Positions 25,801-37,090 of a DNA stretch of 64,000 nt are shown in pieces. The stretch is from the NCBI GenBank assembly GCA_030272155.1, contig CP126196.1, positions 5,332,501 through 5,396,500 of the forward strand. The letters are read 5' to 3'. Numbering within the stretch: position 1 is the first letter of the stretch; each line of letters begins with the position of its first letter. A model generated the notes under the pieces. That model did not search any database and was not told the origin of the DNA. It was given only the letters and a program-made list of their open reading frames with translations. The position numbers and the translations under genes were made by a program. This stretch comes from Tetradesmus obliquus. Its lineage: Eukaryota > Chlorophyta > Chlorophyceae > Sphaeropleales > Scenedesmaceae.

Positions 25801-26354
25801 TTGCGCTGCTTGCATGGTGCTGTCCTGCAAGCAAGCAGCAAGCCAGCAGGCAAACCTTGGCTGCTGTGCATGCTCACCTGGCAGCCGTTGTTCACATCGC
25901 AGTGGCTAGGGGTCCAGCCGCAAATGCCGTACAGCGAGCAGCACTGGCCTGCCCAGCAGCAGTAGTTGCCAGGCCTGCCGGCGCCACATGTACCGTCGGG
26001 TGTGGGGCCGCCACTGCAGGTGGCAGCAGGATCTGGCCTTGCCAGGGCTGCTTGCAGGCAGTCCACATTAGCTGCTGCTACGCATCTTTGAGCTGACTCA
26101 TCAAACTTCCTGCCGCTGCTGCAAGCGCGGTACTTTGCAGGTGCGATGCAGCGCACAGCCCCTGAGCATGACCTGCCCACATCAGCTATGTACTTGTCAC
26201 GCCCTAAGGCAGTCTTGCTGCAGATGCACTGTGCTCTCTCCGTTGAGGGTGCTGTTGGGCAGGCTTCAGCAGCTGCTGCTGCTGGTGCTGCTGCTGCAGC
26301 AGGCTGGATCCAGTGCGCTGTGCCCGCTAACAGCAGTAATAACACATCTTTCAT
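19771..26354 (-). CDS. Secreted GH18 chitinase with four CBM18 (hevein-type) modules
   Basis: Nine minus-strand exons in consistent phase: 26354-25878, 25625-25375, 25073-24741, 23905-23850, 23119-22850, 22268-21981, 21650-21542, 21122-20802, 20014-19771 (TGA); about 782 residues. Order: signal peptide (MKDVLLLLLAGTAHW); Cys-rich segment vaguely like a peritrophin (CBM14) domain; CBM18 modules near 113-166 and 178-224 (CCSLYGICGW, CCSAASICGN); Ser-Pro linker; GH18 barrel from GPLLVGYYESW; VLLSVGG; catalytic DGVDIDYE at 462-469 with E469 the proton donor; MAYLIG; GIMLWSLQLSTG; then two C-terminal CBM18 modules (CCPAGAFCGT, CCSAGGWCGS). Expected to cleave chitin in the wall or outside the cell. 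Exon 8 needs the weaker donor GTGTAC at 20801 to keep phase and the five-residue CC-to-CG spacing. Exon 3 has a second acceptor copy (start 24884), which would shorten the linker by 63 residues in frame. Confidence 0.92.
21125..21197 (-). repeat. Long CAG/CTG tract at chitinase exon 8 acceptor
   Basis: About 24 uninterrupted units. On the sense (minus) strand it reads (CTG)n and ends in the CAG acceptor of exon 8. Confidence 0.95.
21838..21890 (-). repeat. Copy of chitinase exon 6 end with its donor
   Basis: Matches the exon 6 end at 21981 (sense GGCCTACCTCATAGGTA) and continues into donor-like sequence. Lies in the intron after exon 6. Confidence 0.85.
22665..22706 (-). repeat. Copy of chitinase exon 5 end with its donor
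   Basis: Sense GCGGACCTAGGGCTAGA then GGTGAGCAGC, nearly identical to the real exon 5 end at 22850. It lies in the following intron, again next to a CAG/CTG tract. Confidence 0.85.
22781..22849 (-). repeat. CAG/CTG tract adjoining chitinase exon 5 donor
   Basis: On the sense strand GTGAG is followed directly by (CAG)n with one interruption. Confidence 0.85.
23461..23513. repeat. Dispersed ~50-bp repeat, copy 1, with palindrome
   Basis: Shares CTCATACCATCTAAGATGGT and TGCCAGGACCCACATGTAA with 48097-48148. ACCATCTAAGATGGT is a near-perfect palindrome. Both copies sit in introns of minus-strand genes in the same orientation. Confidence 0.8.
23616..23660 (-). repeat. Copy of chitinase exon 4 end with its donor
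   Basis: Plus-strand CCCACCTGGCAGTTTG followed by a degenerate exon 4 body, matching 23845-23890. The copy is in the intron after exon 4. Confidence 0.75.
24377..24680 (-). repeat. Copies of chitinase exon 3 end with donor
   Basis: The block CTCACCTCTCATAGTAGCCC and the following CACCAGCAATGGGCCCGC at 24631-24670 duplicate the real exon 3 end at 24737-24772. Two weaker copies of CTCACCTCTCATA lie near 24380 and 24476. A copy of the exon 4 start with acceptor lies nearby at 24008-24050. Confidence 0.8.
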
Positions 26355-28511
26355 GGTGTTCAGGCGCAAAACAGCGATGGGCGGAACCTTTCGGCCATGG
26401 ACGGAAGCTCAACACTGACCCGTGGCACCGGTCAGAGCATAGGTATGATCCTCTTTCATTCACTGTTTTAGCTGAACGTAGCAGGAATATTATAAGCACG
26501 GTCGTCCTACCTGCGGAGCCCTTCGTTGGCACGTGCGGCCAGTGGCAGGCTGGCTGAAGGGCAGTATAACCATGTCACCGTGGAGCCCCCGCATATGCTT
26601 ATGTTGCGGGACATGGATGATGTGTCAAACTGAAAGGTTTGCGTGCCCTAATGCACATAGACAGAGGCAGAGTCGGTGGGCTCAGGGTGAGAGCACCAGG
26701 AACATCCCTGTGAAGATGACGCCACATGGATGTAAAGATTTCCTCTGAGAAGCAAAGCATAGTGGAGGATAATCCCCGCCAGGTTCGTGCAATACACAAT
26801 GAATTATGCAAACATTCCGAGTTTTGTGGTTGCTTCTGCCGTAACATGTCCTCCAGGGGGCTAATCTGCTGTTGCGCTCAGTGCAGTGCCCGGCGCACTG
26901 CAGCATTGGCAATGCTGCCAGCATGGATCACGGACGGCATCCAGGCTGGCAGCCTGAGCGCCAGACCCAGTGGCGACATGAACATGTGGCAGTACATGTG
27001 GCGCCAGTGACACATCTCTAGAGCGGCACTGGTAATGGCACTGAATTTGGCAATGAATGGCATGCAGCAGATGCCAGATCAGTGATAATGCATGCTACTA
27101 GGACTGGTGACCATGGACTCAACATCGCGTTTGAGGTGTTTAATCTGATGAATTTTAGGCAGGCCCATACAGACAACTTGTTTGCAAGCAAAGCCTTTGC
27201 TTGGACCGTAGGCTAGGGTAAACGGGTAGCCAGCGCTAGCGCTAGCCGCATATCCTTGGCAGCTGGGAGATGCAGCTGCATCACAATCCTGCAGGATTGT
27301 CAAACCTGCCACATTGCTGTTGCGGCACAACGGTTGCAAGTTGCAAGTCAAAACTGGAGGTTGCACAATTCACCTGGCCCCTTTGGGGAGCCATGTAATT
27401 GCTTCATCATAACTGTAGAAGCACTCTGCCTGGGGAGTACCGTCGCAAGGCAGAAACTCAAAAGAATTGACTGCTAGAGAGAACAATGGTGGAACATTGG
27501 GGTTTAATAGAAAACGTGCGACAAGAAGCTGGTGTGTAGTCTTGTGGTGAAAACCCACCTCTAAAGGACAGTTATTTCAAATTTGAAAGGACATCAGGCG
27601 GAGAAGACAACAAAAGTTGCACAAGATAAACTTATTTTGTACAACCTGACGCTAGTGGTTATATGTTTTGCAGCTGCAAACGCTGCAGCGTTGAAGATGC
27701 GCTAGAGCAAACGGCTTGGGCAACAACCTGAAACCACAGGCTGTCACAGCCAGTGGACAGTGTTCAAATATCTTTCCAGCGGAGCGAGAAAATAGTATGG
27801 CTGCTACAGCCAGCAGCATTGCAACCGCTGCTGAGCAGCATGCTGGCAGTACAAGCTGCAGCAGCATCTGCAGCCGGAGGGAGGCCCCCGGCCAACTTGG
27901 CAGCTAGGCTAACTGCTGCACTGCAGCTTGCACTGCAGCTTGTGACAAGCACGGCAGCTGCTGCTCACTGAGCACTGCTGCACGCCATGAGTGCTGAGTC
28001 AGCACTGCTGCACGCCATGAGTAGCAGTTGCAGCAGCTCACCGCACACGTGCAGGGCCAAAGGCATACGTGACTTCAGAAGCTGGGTCCATGCATGTGGC
28101 CGAGGCTCGGCCTCAGCGGCTGGCACCTGGCGCGTGGCGGCAGCAATTCAATGTGTGCTTGCAACTTGCAGCTGAGCTGCCAAGGTTTCTAGCTGTAGTC
28201 ATTCGTGTTGTTGGTCCCCTCATGGCTGGACAGGGAGCCTCAGGGTCAATTCCAGCACGATTTGCCGTGGATTTCGCTGCAGGTCAGCTCAAGCCACGGC
28301 AAGTCACTAGCCGGCTGGGTGTACTGCCGTCCACGTGCACTGCTCACCAGAGAATGATGACCGAACCAGTGTTAATACTGATTGGATTGACAACCTGCTG
28401 TACTTCATTACTTAATGAGCATTGTTGTGGTTTGTGTGCGTCTGTGTCAGGTTTTCATGGTCTAATGACGCTGAAACAGAAGCGCAAAAAGTATAAGCGG
28501 CGGACCCACCT
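26355..28511. other. Lower-GC interval, no firm gene
   Basis: Presumably includes the chitinase promoter just above 26354. Minus-strand frames at 27370-27558 and 27079-27366 use more ordinary amino acids (FEFLPCDGTPQAECFYSYDE) and one ends at a plausible donor (GTGAAT), but I could not build a gene. A 34-bp direct duplication containing GCACTGCTGCACGCCATGAG lies at about 27970-28022. Confidence 0.3.
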
Positions 28512-28760
28512 GGTGGTGCTGCCAACTTGAGATTTTTGGTTGCTTTCCATCGCATCTGAATCAACGCCCCAAGGTGCTCGTCCTCGTGCAAGGCTTGCAA
28601 GGCAGGGAGCCAGCAGCAGCAATTCTGAGACAGATCCCAGATCAGGTGCACCAGATAATCTATCCGCATACATTGGACGTACTCTTTGCTGATGGTCCCG
28701 TTCACGAGCTCCCTGTAGTGCTTGCCACTTGCACCAAGCTGACCCCTCGCGGCGTGCCTG
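28512..28760 (-). CDS. Candidate isolated exon, unknown protein
   Basis: An acceptor-like TTGCAG near 28760 opens a frame that stays open to a donor-like CCACCAG/GTGGGT near 28512. The translation includes KHYRELVNGTISKEYVQCMR and HEDEHLGALIQMRWKATKNL, with balanced residues unlike the repeat-derived frames. Neighbouring exons were not found, so gene limits are unknown. It may be a fragment of an old transposon or a real low-expression gene. Confidence 0.3.
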
Positions 28761-29407
28761 CAACAGGGGGCCAACGCAAATTGTCCAACATAGCACAACC
28801 TACTCATTCACGCCACGTGGCGTACTATGGTAACCAGGAAGTCCAGTCGCAGGTCCAGGCACGCGTGCCTGGTGCACCAGAGACACAGCGGTGAGTGGTC
28901 ATGACCAGCCACATGTGTACAACGTGACCGCGGATGCGGCCGCATCTCGCAGGCTTTGAAGCGCTGCGTGCCTCGGCATTGTGCGTCGCCAAAGACGATC
29001 TTTTAGACAAAATCAGCTCTATTTTGCAGCTGCGTACTGCTGTGACGACCTGGATCAGTATTTATCCGACCAACAAACTGCAGTGACCAGCTAGGCAACC
29101 ACACCACACCAGCGCTGCGGTGATATACTACCAGGGCGCGCTTCCAGAGGTTGCTGGCGCCGTGAAAGCTTTTGTCTGCGACATGATGCTCGCACTTCAG
29201 TGAAGAGGTATCACACTGTGACAGGCAGCATAAGCAGCAGCACCAGCAGCAGCAGCGCTGCTGCTAGCAGGATGGCTGATGCTGTTGCACCTCCAATGTT
29301 GCCTGCACTGCCTGAGTGCCAACCTTGCTTGCATGCTGTGTCTGCTCTTCCTTGCAGGACATTGACCCGGCACCCTCGCCGCTGGTTCCCAGGCATACAC
29401 CGCCAGC

Positions 29408-30322
29408 ATGCAACGAGTCAACCCCGCAGCAGCGCTCCCATGGGCACGGCCAGCAGGACAGCTGCGGCGCGGTAGTGGGCCTGCTGACGTCCTGCTGGTG
29501 CGCGTGCGCAAGCAGGTGCTTTGTTACCACCAGCTACCAGCAACAGTGATAGCAAAAGCATGGAAGCTGCTGCCCAGGCGGCGCCGCGCGGCTGCTGATA
29601 TGGACGCAGACCTGCGCTCTGGCGTGCTGTCTGATTACCGGTGGCTGCATGCCGAGTTGCTGGCAGGCGTGGCCGAGTTCTACCAGCAGGGCATCCGCTT
29701 CACGCCATACGTGGAGGCGGCCCTGGAGTATGCCAGCGCTGCAGTGGCGTGGTCCACCGCTGCGATGGACCTGGGCTGCAAAGAGGCCGAGGAGTGCGAT
29801 GCTGATGCTGCGGCAGCAATGGAAGCAAAATAAGCCACGCTGAGAGCACTGAGCGTACGCGCAAACCAGCTGGAAGGGGATGTCGATCTGCCACCAATAG
29901 TAGCTGACGTAGCAGAAGCAGCAGAAGACGCAGACGCAGAAGCAGACGCAACAGAGGCAGCATTGCGAGCAGCAATTGATGCAGCAGTGGGGGCTGGCGT
30001 ACCTGCTGCTGCTGCTGCTGCTGCTGAGGAGGAGGAGGAGGCAGCAGAAGCACACATGCAGGTGGCTGCTGCAGCCATTATCTCAGCAGCTGATCATATG
30101 CTGAAGGGCAGCCGCCCGTTCTACACCAGAACAGCACAGGACGGGCGCGCTGCTATCAGAGCAGTAGCGGCAGCAGCAGTGGCAACAGCATTCCTAACTC
30201 TGGCTCACCACAACCTGCAGGGGTACGGGCTGCCAGCAGCAGAAGAGCCTGCTGCAGCGCCTGCTGCAATCATGCCTGCCAGCAGCAGCAGCAGCAGCAG
30301 CAACAGCTGCTGCTGGATGTAG
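29408..30322 (+). CDS. Hypothetical Ala-rich protein interrupted by one in-frame TAA
   Basis: ATG at 29408 opens a frame of 141 codons ending in TAA at 29831-29833. The same frame then stays open for another 162 codons to TAG at 30320-30322. The first part holds RSGVLSDYRWLHAELLAGVA and FYQQGIRFTPYVEAALEYAS. The second is acidic and Ala-rich (PPIVADVAEAAEDADAEAD), with poly-Ala, poly-Glu and poly-Ser stretches and a hydrophobic helix AVAAAAVATAFLTLAHH. The codon style is continuous across the stop and there is no splice site around it. Read as one gene with a nonsense change, one with readthrough, or a 141-residue gene with a fossil tail. Family not recognised. Confidence 0.4.
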
Positions 30323-30343
30323 GCCGACCATCTAGCAGCTGCT

Positions 30344-30530
30344 GGTTGGGGTGTGGTGGTCATGCACACTGATGCCTTGGCGGGGCGTAGCGGCAGCCAA
30401 GTAGCAGCAGCAGCAGCAACAGCAGCTGCAGCTGGTGCGAGTGTGGTTGCCATGCACACTGATGGCGTAGCAGGGCCTAGCGGCTGCCATGCAGCAGCAG
30501 CAGCAGCAGCAGCACCAGCAACAGGCAAGT
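30344..30530 (+). repeat. ~113-bp duplication downstream of the hypothetical gene
   Basis: Two copies share CATGCACACTGATG and GTAGCGGCAGCC-like blocks separated by CAG-rich linkers. Probably 3' UTR or intergenic. Confidence 0.65.
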
Positions 30531-33500
30531 GGAGGCTGCTGCAGCGGCTGTTCAGGAGGAACACAGCAGCAGCAGCAGCAGCAGGAGATACACTGCAACA
30601 ACGCACCAGCCGTGCATATGTGCGATGTTGAAGCAGCATAGTCGGAGCAGTGGTGGTAGTTGTTGAAGGAGCCGACAGGCCTAAAGAGCTCATTTGTGTG
30701 TTGGCAGGCCAGAAGTGCCGACATCCACTCAGTACAGCAGTATCGTAACAGCTGTAGGCAGCTTTTGGGTGATGACGTGTGTGTGTCAGCATGAGCGGAT
30801 GCAGCTGGGAGCTCGGAGCTGCACACCTTGCATGGCTGGCTGCATTCAGCTGCTGCTCATTTGGCAGCTGTTGATATTTGGCTGCAAAACAGCCGATGAC
30901 AGTGCGCATGCACTGCGTGCTGCGAAGCCCAGCCAGGCCGTCACGTAGAAGAAGAGCATGGATATGTGTGACCTGGTGGGAAGTCAGGCGGATGGTGCTC
31001 ATCACACATGATATGTCATTATTACATGTGTGGCGTGTAAGAGCCAAGTTGTGGTGATGGTGGTTAAAACGCCATGCTCGGAGTGCAGCAGCAGCTGCTC
31101 TACAGAGTGACTGACCCTGCTTGTGTCCGTTTGTGGAGCTTGCAGGTGCTGTTGATGGATTGGCGCTAGATGGATTGATCCCTCCTGGAGTGTGTGTGGT
31201 GATGTGGCTGGTGCTCTCTGGCCGGCTGGCAGCGGTGCACAACACTAAAACTTCTAAACAGATGGGTGGTAGCCTGCGGTTGATGGCCGTGCGGAAGTGC
31301 CAGCGTGCGCTGTGCTCTGTGCACTGACCTGCGTGCACACTATATGATGCCTGAAGTGCACATGGTTCCTTGCATGGTGTTACACAGTGATCGTGCTGCT
31401 GAGTTACAACCCTGTGGTCAATGAATTGCCACAGCAGTAGCTGCAGTAGATGCTCAGCAGTAGGCCACCTAGCTCACTGTGAACATATGGCATGTGTGGC
31501 CATTCCAGGGTTGTCTGTATGCAGTGCGTGCAAACAACATTATGTCACACAGCAACAGCCTGAAGCGTGCTGCCTGCATCTTGGTGCATCCCTGGGGCAT
31601 CAAGTACGGTCGAAAAGTTGACACAACAGCTCTGCTGGATTTTGCATTCTAGCATTGTCGGGTTTTGGACTGCCCCTTAAGAACGCAGATGTTGCATTCA
31701 GCTGCATTGCTGTGCAAGAAGATTGACCGGCACCTGTTCGACAGCTGGCTTGGTGCCCATTCTAACTGCATGCCAGCAACGCTTGCAATGGGACTGCACC
31801 ACTGCAGGCCTAGCCTTGGCGCTGCACAATCTTGCTACTGACTGCATTATCTGGCTTGAACTGGCGTGGCTGTCATGCAGATGCAACTATACATCATCAA
31901 ATGGCTTGCGATGGTGACTTTATAATGAGTGACACATGGTGGCATGAACAAGGCCGCCACATCTGTGTTCAAGAGGCAACAAGTGCTGTTGAGTATCATT
32001 GGCGGTGCTAGGTGGACGCACCGGCTGTCACGTACACCACATGACAGAACTTGGCCTCTGTGTATGTGTGAGGTGTGCTGTAGAGATTCGATCTGTTTGG
32101 AATATGAACGCAGATAAATATGAACTGCTGCAACTTGCCATGTTGCGCGCATCAGCCAGTTGCCGTCGTTGCGCATTGTGTGCAGCCGTGGACTGCTTGC
32201 TGGCATGCTGGCTCTCTGGCTTGCTTCTGCATCTGCTGCAGAGGATCAGCTGCAGCCTGATGGCCTCAGCGGCTGCCCTGCCTTGCCATGCAGCCTGGCG
32301 CTGCAGCTGGCGCTGCCCAGTCAGCACCAATGTGCACTGCATGCAAAAAACTTCTGGTGTTTGTTGCATGTTCCTGGATGCTGGCAAGGTTGAGCGGCCA
32401 CTGACTGCCGATGCTCACACGCGTGTGGGGCAGCCATGCACCAGCAGCGGTCGTCATGCGGATGCAGCCAGATGTGATCAAGCGAGGTTGAATTTGTCGG
32501 TTTACTTCCTGAAAGACGGCATACCAATGTCGGTGTGTAATGCTGCCCTGCATGCATCACCATCATTTGGCTTGTTTCAAAGGCGGCCAGCACGTGGCCC
32601 CGCCTGTTGTTTGCTCTTGCATACTAACATACTATGTTGCATAGGTTTAGACTAGTACACACTGCATAGGTTTAGACTAGTACATACTGCCTTGCCTGCT
32701 AGTACTACAGGATACTCCTTGCTGAGTTGTGGCCGCTCACCATGCTGCTTGTGCCGTAACAAAGCATTCCACAGTATCGTGGCTTGATTGATTGGGTGGT
32801 GATGATTATGGTGATGGTGATTATGATGAGATGACGACGATGTTGATGTCGATGGTGATATTATGATCAGCGCAACAACAGGAACCTTGTGCCAGCAGGC
32901 GCCAGGCCAGCGCTCTGCCACAAATCGTATACCTGGCACTACACGCATGGTGGCTGCAGGTGGTGCACTGCTGTGCAGCTCCGCGCTGCTGCTGGGTCAC
33001 CAGCCACTGGCACAGCCAGCCTGTGGTGCTGCAGCGGGGCAGGTGCTCCTCGAGGCGGTGGCATTGTTGGCCGCTGAGTGGCATGGCTGCTGTACGCCGA
33101 TGATGGCTGGGGATGGCATCTGCCACTGCACGCTGCTATTTGTTGCAGCAGCAGCAGGTGGTGGTTTGATACACGCTACCGCAATGGTATTGGCTCAAAA
33201 CCGGGTGTGTTCCCGGCATGTGACACTTGAATTGTGTTGTATCTGGCGCCTGTACAATACCTCTGTCAACAGCATAGGGATGCAAGCGACAGCATGTAAG
33301 CGATTGCAACAACACAATTCGATCGGCAGCATAGGGATGGAAGGGACAGAGGGTTACATCGGTGTATATACAGGGATGTTTTCGTACGCCACAACCGACA
33401 CCTGCTCAAGTAAGACCTGTAAGCCGCTCAGCTCGGGCTCTTTCTGTCTCAACAGCAGATGGGGATGCACACCAGCGCAGCAGCCAGACGGCAGCTGTAA

Positions 33501-34600
33501 CTTGCCCAATTCAATGTGCAGCCAGCCCCCACGCACACAAAAGCTCACACTCTACCAGCACCAGCATCCAGATTAGCCACCGAACAACCAATCAGCATCC
33601 GGGGAATAGGCTGTGAAGAAAGTGGAAACAGCCAGGTTCGATCACTGCATCCAAGCATCGCACAGCTTCAAAGCAACCAAAGTCCAAGGCGTGCAAATAG
33701 GCTCTACAGCCGCAAATATGATGCTGTTTCTGTCAGCACCAGGCGGCGTGCTGCCTCAAAACCTTTGCCAGGCGACGCAACGACTCGGCTAGCATAGTAG
33801 CCGCCACATCGCCATACACAGCACACATACGCTGGCAGTATGTTTGATGTGTGCTCATGATGCACCCCGCTGCCAGCCACTGGAAAGCAGCCAGCACAGC
33901 ACATACACAGCAAGTTGGGTATGTATCAGATGCACCTGCCTGCCGGTATGTATCAGATGCATCTGCCTGCCAGCCACCAGCAAGCTTTCTAGTAGGCGGC
34001 AGCGCCGCGCCGTCTAGTCTCAATGATGCGTGTGTGTGCTGAATGGGCAGTGCAGTGCAGACAGCGGCACCAACCTGCTGCAATGTGTAGGGCTGCACCT
34101 GTACCATCAAAACAGTGCTTGAAAGAGAAACGACACAAGAGATGAGGGCTGCATGCACACACTGAGACGGTGTGACTCCAGAAAAAAGGCCGTAGAGCCT
34201 GGCAATGCAGCAGCCCACACCCACATGAAGCAAGCCACAGCTGCGTGCAGTTTAGAAACAAGTCATACGTTACTGTAATGCAGTGCAGGATCAAATGCCT
34301 GCCACAACCAGATGCAGTAGCGCAGGCGACGCAAGTGTCACTGCTGCAACCCTGTTGTCATGACAATGTGACAGGTACATAACACATTGCGGGCAGTTCA
34401 AAAGCGATAAAAGCCAACCAACACCAAGCATGCGATACAGCTGCAGCTGCAGCCGTTTGGCCCTGCCGTGCACACACAACGTGCTGCACTACTCACCATG
34501 TCAGCGGCACACAACACTGCACACAGCAGCTGCTCTGCAAGCCGGCTGCGTTATATCACCATCAATATAACACGTCCCTGCAGCTGCACTGCGGGCCTCC

Positions 34601-34620
34601 CAACAGCTAGCTAGCTGTTG
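34601..34620. repeat. Perfect 20-bp palindrome
   Basis: CAACAGCTAG followed directly by its reverse complement CTAGCTGTTG, 54 bases before the BED-like frame. Confidence 0.9.
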
Positions 34621-34673
34621 CTATAGCAGAACAGCTGCGCTATTGGAACCCCGACGACAGTCCTGCTTGACAA

Positions 34674-34964
34674 ATGAACGAGACGCACCACGCGGCTGCA
34701 CAGCACAGTTTTGCTGGCTCACTCACACATGCCGCTGGCAGCATGCTGGCACATCCTGCTGCGCCCCAGTGCTCCACTACACCCAAACCTACTGCTAGTC
34801 GTCACCAAGTTTGGACACACAGTTGCCGTAGCGGAGGTAAGTGCATACACTGCAAGTGGTTTGAGCTGCATAGGACGCCAGAAGCATGCAAGAAGCACCA
34901 GCTGAGACCGCTCACAGCACAACAACATGCTGCTTGTGACATCAAGCAGCATCATGTTGAATGA
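34674..34964 (+). pseudogene. BED-type zinc-finger-like fragment, possibly from a hAT transposon
   Basis: ATG at 34674 opens a 96-codon frame containing VWTHSCRSGGKCIHCKWFE and a later KKHQL. The pattern VW..H...C..C then H resembles the BED finger at the N-terminus of hAT transposases. No transposase catalytic core follows. Spacing fits only loosely, so this is a tentative transposon scrap. Confidence 0.3.
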
Positions 34965-36290
34965 ACAAAGCTCGCAAGCAATTGCTGCTGCATACCGTTA
35001 GCCGGTGTGTGCACAGTACCCCAGCAAAAGCTGGTGCCAGAACACACACTGACAGATAGGCAGACACAGGAGCAGGCAAGACAAGACAGCCCTACGAAGC
35101 GACCTCCTGATGAGAAAGCTCCTCCTGATAAGAGCAGCAATGCCAGCAGGCTCAGTAGTGCACAGCGTTGCAGCATGCTAACAGCTTGCCTGCTAGCACT
35201 GGTAAGGCAGCCATGCTTGCAACAGAGAGCGTTTGGTACAAAATGCTAGGTGGGTGTTAAGTCCAGAGATGAACCAACACAGCCTGAAATAACACTGTAC
35301 ACAGCTATATCTGGCTGCTGCTGATGCCCGGATGTCCACAGCACAGCAGGCAGCCAGTAAAGAAAACCACGTCCCCGATTTTCTATCCCTATCAGTGCGC
35401 ACTCGAGCAGCTGCAGAACTCCTCGCGAACAGATCCAGCAATGCAACACACGGAACTGCGACAGAACCCACACTGAAAGGCCTAGTGCACTGTGCGCACA
35501 GCACGCATATGGGTGTGAACACTGACCACCAATGTGCACACTTCCCGCATTCCCACAGGTTACTGCTGCCGCATCATAGCTCAACAGCTGCATACACAAC
35601 ACAGCATGGAGTTGCACTGAACCGCACATGCCCTGTACCGCAAACGGGCCCTACCAAGCCCACACCACCACCTGATGATATTGCAGCATGCTGGCAGCAT
35701 CTGATTACGCGTATGCTGCAGACATGCGCGTCACGGCTGCTGCCTGGTGCTGCATTGACAGTGTATCTCTGAATGCTGTGCAGCGTGCAGCGTGCAGCCA
35801 GCAGCACTCTCACAGCCGTCTGTCTTGGCACATGACGCCCTCCCACACTCCAAAAGCACATGACAACTTGCACTCGACCAGCCGGATCTCTTGCAGAGCC
35901 CAACAAACAGCTCGTTGAAACCCAAACTTCAGAGAAACTTCGCACAGAACAGCCACACCCCGTTGCTGCTGCCCACAGACGCATGAGCACAATGCCCCAC
36001 CTACCGCAGCAGCTTTCCGCCAGTCAACCCTGGTCAAACTCGGCATCACACCGTTTGTCCATGATCAAACATGGGTCACAGCTGCGCTGATCAAGCTGCA
36101 GAAACAAGCCAGGCGGCACACATAACACCGCTAGCAGCAGCTGGCAACAGCAGGAGGATTGCTGGTATTGGCTGTGAAACCAGGCACGGCAGCAGACAGA
36201 GGATGTGCATATGCCAGCATGTCACACAAATGAAGCAGCATGAGCATGCCCTATAGCCGTGCAAACCACCCAATGCCAGCACCATCAGGA

Positions 36291-37090
36291 CAAGTGCTTA
36301 TCAATCCACCATCCCTCACACATGCAAGCATCCATCAGACTATCATCCAAGACGCACCTGCCCATCCTGTAGCAGATGAGGGCGCATCCGCCCTGCATCT
36401 AACATGATCCAGCCAACCATCCCATACAAGCATGCATCCATAGCTGACACATCCATCCGACTGCCCATCTATCATCCAAGACCCATACGTCCATCCTGCA
36501 GCAGGCAAGGGCACATCCATCCTGCATCCATCACAGATTAATAATCCCATACATGCAAGCAACCATCCATGCGCCCACCCACTGAGAAAGATCGGTCCAT
36601 CCTGTAGCAGGCAACAGCAGGCAAGGGCGCATACAACCCCCTTGCCGCAGCCGTCCCTCCTTTTATCGCATACAAAACATATGTCGCTCCTGAAGCTGGC
36701 ACAGACGCATCCACCTAGCAGCAATCCGCTCATCCATGTGGTTATTGCCGAGGAAACCCAGCTGCCCAGCCTGTAGCATTGGTAAGGACGCATCCATCTA
36801 GCCCTGAATGCAACCACCCATCCCAGGATCCCTCGATGCACGCAACCATCCACGCATCCATCGTACTATCAGTCCGCCTGATGCGTATGCCACCTATCCA
36901 TCATGTAGCAGTCAAGCACACATCCAACCAGCCGTGCATTCATCTGCCCAGCAACCACCCGCCCACGCATCCATCCATCCATCTACGTGGCCATCCATCC
37001 ATCGATCGCCCTGAATCCCGCCTGTCCAGCCTGCAACACAGCTGAAGGCGCTTCCACCTATCCATGCCTCCATCCAGCCATCAATACATG
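36291..37090. repeat. Degenerate CATCC-rich tandem repeat region
   Basis: Longer units of roughly 110-130 bp contain CATCCTGYAGCAGRYRAGGG and are punctuated by CATC/CATCC runs, ending in a simple (CATC)n stretch near 36966-37000. Antisense frames show repeated WMD-like motifs but no protein family. Confidence 0.75.

Larger units (their letters stand above)
30531..36290. other. Gene-poor interval
   Basis: A 377-codon minus frame (30205-31338) is Ala/Cys/His-rich and reads antisense through CAG repeats, so it is not called. Contains a perfect 20-bp palindrome at 34601-34620 and a BED-finger-like frame at 34674. Nothing else supported. Confidence 0.35.

Noticed and set aside
30205-31338. 377-codon minus-strand open frame
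   Set aside because: Antisense through CAG repeats and the 113-bp duplication; composition Ala/Cys/His-rich with no domain.
32863-33576. 237-codon plus frame
   Set aside because: Starts ambiguously, no domain or splice context, composition typical of random frames here.
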